Under the pieces are notes generated by a model that worked only from the letters and a program-made list of their open reading frames with translations, searched no databases and was not told where the DNA came from. 64,000 nt of DNA from Phoenix dactylifera (lineage: Eukaryota > Streptophyta > Magnoliopsida > Arecales > Arecaceae), in assembly GCF_009389715.1 (NCBI RefSeq), contig NC_052392.1, forward strand, positions 34,703,144-34,767,143, written 5' to 3'. This document shows, piece by piece, positions 62,782 to 64,000 of the stretch (its first letter is position 1; each line of letters begins with the position of its first letter). The translations under genes were made by a program, and so were the position numbers.

Positions 62782-64000
62782 ATGGCTGAAGGCGCTTCCC
62801 CTCCCGCCGTCGACAACCTTGACGGTTAGTTGTTCCAAATTCTCTCCCATGTTAGGGATTAATTTCTAATTTTCATCTCTATTTTGATCCAGTTGCGAAA
62901 TCTTCCACCTCTTGCGATTCTTTTTTTTTTTCTTTATTGGATCCAAGATCACAAATCTTGCCTTTATCTTTCAGGAAAACTTGATAAGGTTTCGATCAGG
63001 CGTGGGCGGAAAAGGAAGATCCCCTGCTTCGATTAATGGCGGGTATCGATCCAACTCTTCGTCGGCGAGGTCGACCGGGAGCTCGCCGGCTTCCGATTGG
63101 GCCCGGACGCCTGGGCAGCACAACCGGCAATTCAACAATTCGAGTTCGAGGTCGCTGGAGGAAGGAGATGATGGAGATGATTTGGCGGGGGCGGCGGAGA
63201 AGGCTAGGGCCAGTGGAGGGACTCCGTTGTCGAGGGATCAGAGGGAGGCGATAAGGTTCTCGATGGTAGGGAGGAAGAAGGACTTCAAGCACATGGAGAG
63301 GGTCGATGGCCGGTGGATCAATGTGCTCGAGGGGCTCGAGCTTCATACTGGAGTTTTTAGTGCAGCGGAGCAGAAGAGGATTGTGGCTTGCGTCTACGAT
63401 GTTCAGGAGAAGGGGAGGAATCGGCAACTCAGAAGTATGATCTTGGTTACCCTTCTTGCACTTTTATTTGTGGTGATAAGAACATACAGGCGCTGGTTAC
63501 TGCTATGCCAATTGCCAAGAGTTTTTTATGGTCTTGCACTGCATTGTGTCATACTAGAATCGCCATGAAAATGTTATTTGCTTTATCGTTATAAAATATA
63601 ATCTTGATTTTGTGCTACGTGCAAATCTAGTTACGATTCTGATATGCATAGATCAATGCAAAAATTTGCTATTGTAGTATAGAAAAATTTATTAATTACA
63701 TGAAAGTGTAGATTGAGGCACAATTTTGCTATTATAGGAAAAAATCATGGCATGGTGTAGAACAATCATAAACTCTTTGATAAATAAATATCCTGTATGC
63801 AGACTGCCACTTGGGAATTTTGTTAACTTTAATGTTAAGAGCTCTCAATATATAAGCTTCTTGCTGGCACGAAGAGAACAGTAGCATGAGATGTAATCAA
63901 GGCCTTTATCTTGCATGTGAACTACCAGTTAGAAAATATGTTCAATATATTAATGTTATAAGCTTTTTAGTTATAGGATAAAACTTGGAGTGATGAAAAA
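62782..64000 (+). CDS. ALKBH9: ALKBH9/10-type gene, R3 copy, exons 1-2 (runs off the window)
   Basis: Exon 1 (62782-62824) is identical in length to R1. Exon 2 (62975-63434) is 460 rather than 459 bases because of one extra G at about 63004 (CGTGGGCGG for CGTGGCGG), which breaks the frame near residue 24. Otherwise it reads SPASINGGYRSNSSSARS through VDGRWINVLEGLEL as in R1. Exons 3-6 lie outside the window, so whether the gene is otherwise whole is unknown. Confidence 0.72.

Larger units (their letters stand above)
52967..64000. repeat. Large tandem unit R3 (partial, runs off the window)
   Basis: It is collinear with the first 11 kb of R2 and shares R2's substitutions. Single-base insertions and deletions are dense from about 53.0 to 58.9 kb and rare from about 59.4 kb to the minisatellite. 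Confidence 0.94.

Overview
This is plant nuclear DNA. Its genes are split by long AT-rich introns with GT/AG borders, and the window carries a plant tRNA-derived SINE, a Tourist/Harbinger-like element and plant-only gene families. Protein similarity points to a monocot. A non-grass monocot such as a palm is my guess, but the sequence alone does not prove it.

Layout. (1) 1-511: the last exon of an MRS2/MGT (CorA-type) magnesium transporter gene that begins outside the window. (2) 3247-10803: a complete six-exon MRS2 paralogue, here 'copy A', whose signature GMN motif reads GQN. (3) 14251-21950: a complete six-exon MRS2 paralogue, 'copy B', with an intact GMN. All three are on the + strand and form a tandem family cluster. 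(4) 17756-64000: a unit of about 17.6 kb present 2.6 times head to tail (R1 17756-35410, R2 35411-52966, R3 52967 to the window end). The unit starts inside intron 4 of copy B. It then holds MRS2 exons 5-6, an Au-like SINE, an L1-like relic, a 2.1 kb TTA-flanked TIR element filled with a 138-bp AT-rich minisatellite, a six-exon ALKBH9/10-type RNA demethylase gene (+), and the last three exons of an unidentified coiled-coil gene (-).

Only R1 is joined to MRS2 exons 1-4, so R2 and R3 carry orphan pore exons. R2 and R3 share substitutions that R1 lacks. R2 in part, and R3 strongly at 53-59 kb, also carry dense single-base indels like those of unpolished long reads. The array could be a real recent duplication, a haplotype mis-join or an assembly expansion, and this sequence alone cannot settle which.

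Function. MRS2 proteins are membrane Mg2+ channels. ALKBH9/10 proteins are Fe(II)/2-oxoglutarate dioxygenases that remove m6A from RNA. Nothing links the two beyond adjacency. I found no CRISPR array, operon or prokaryotic system, and no convincing new multi-gene system. The strongest leads are the intact MRS2 paralogue with GQN, the tandem array with its orphan pore exons, and several datable insertions for which copy A preserves the empty site.
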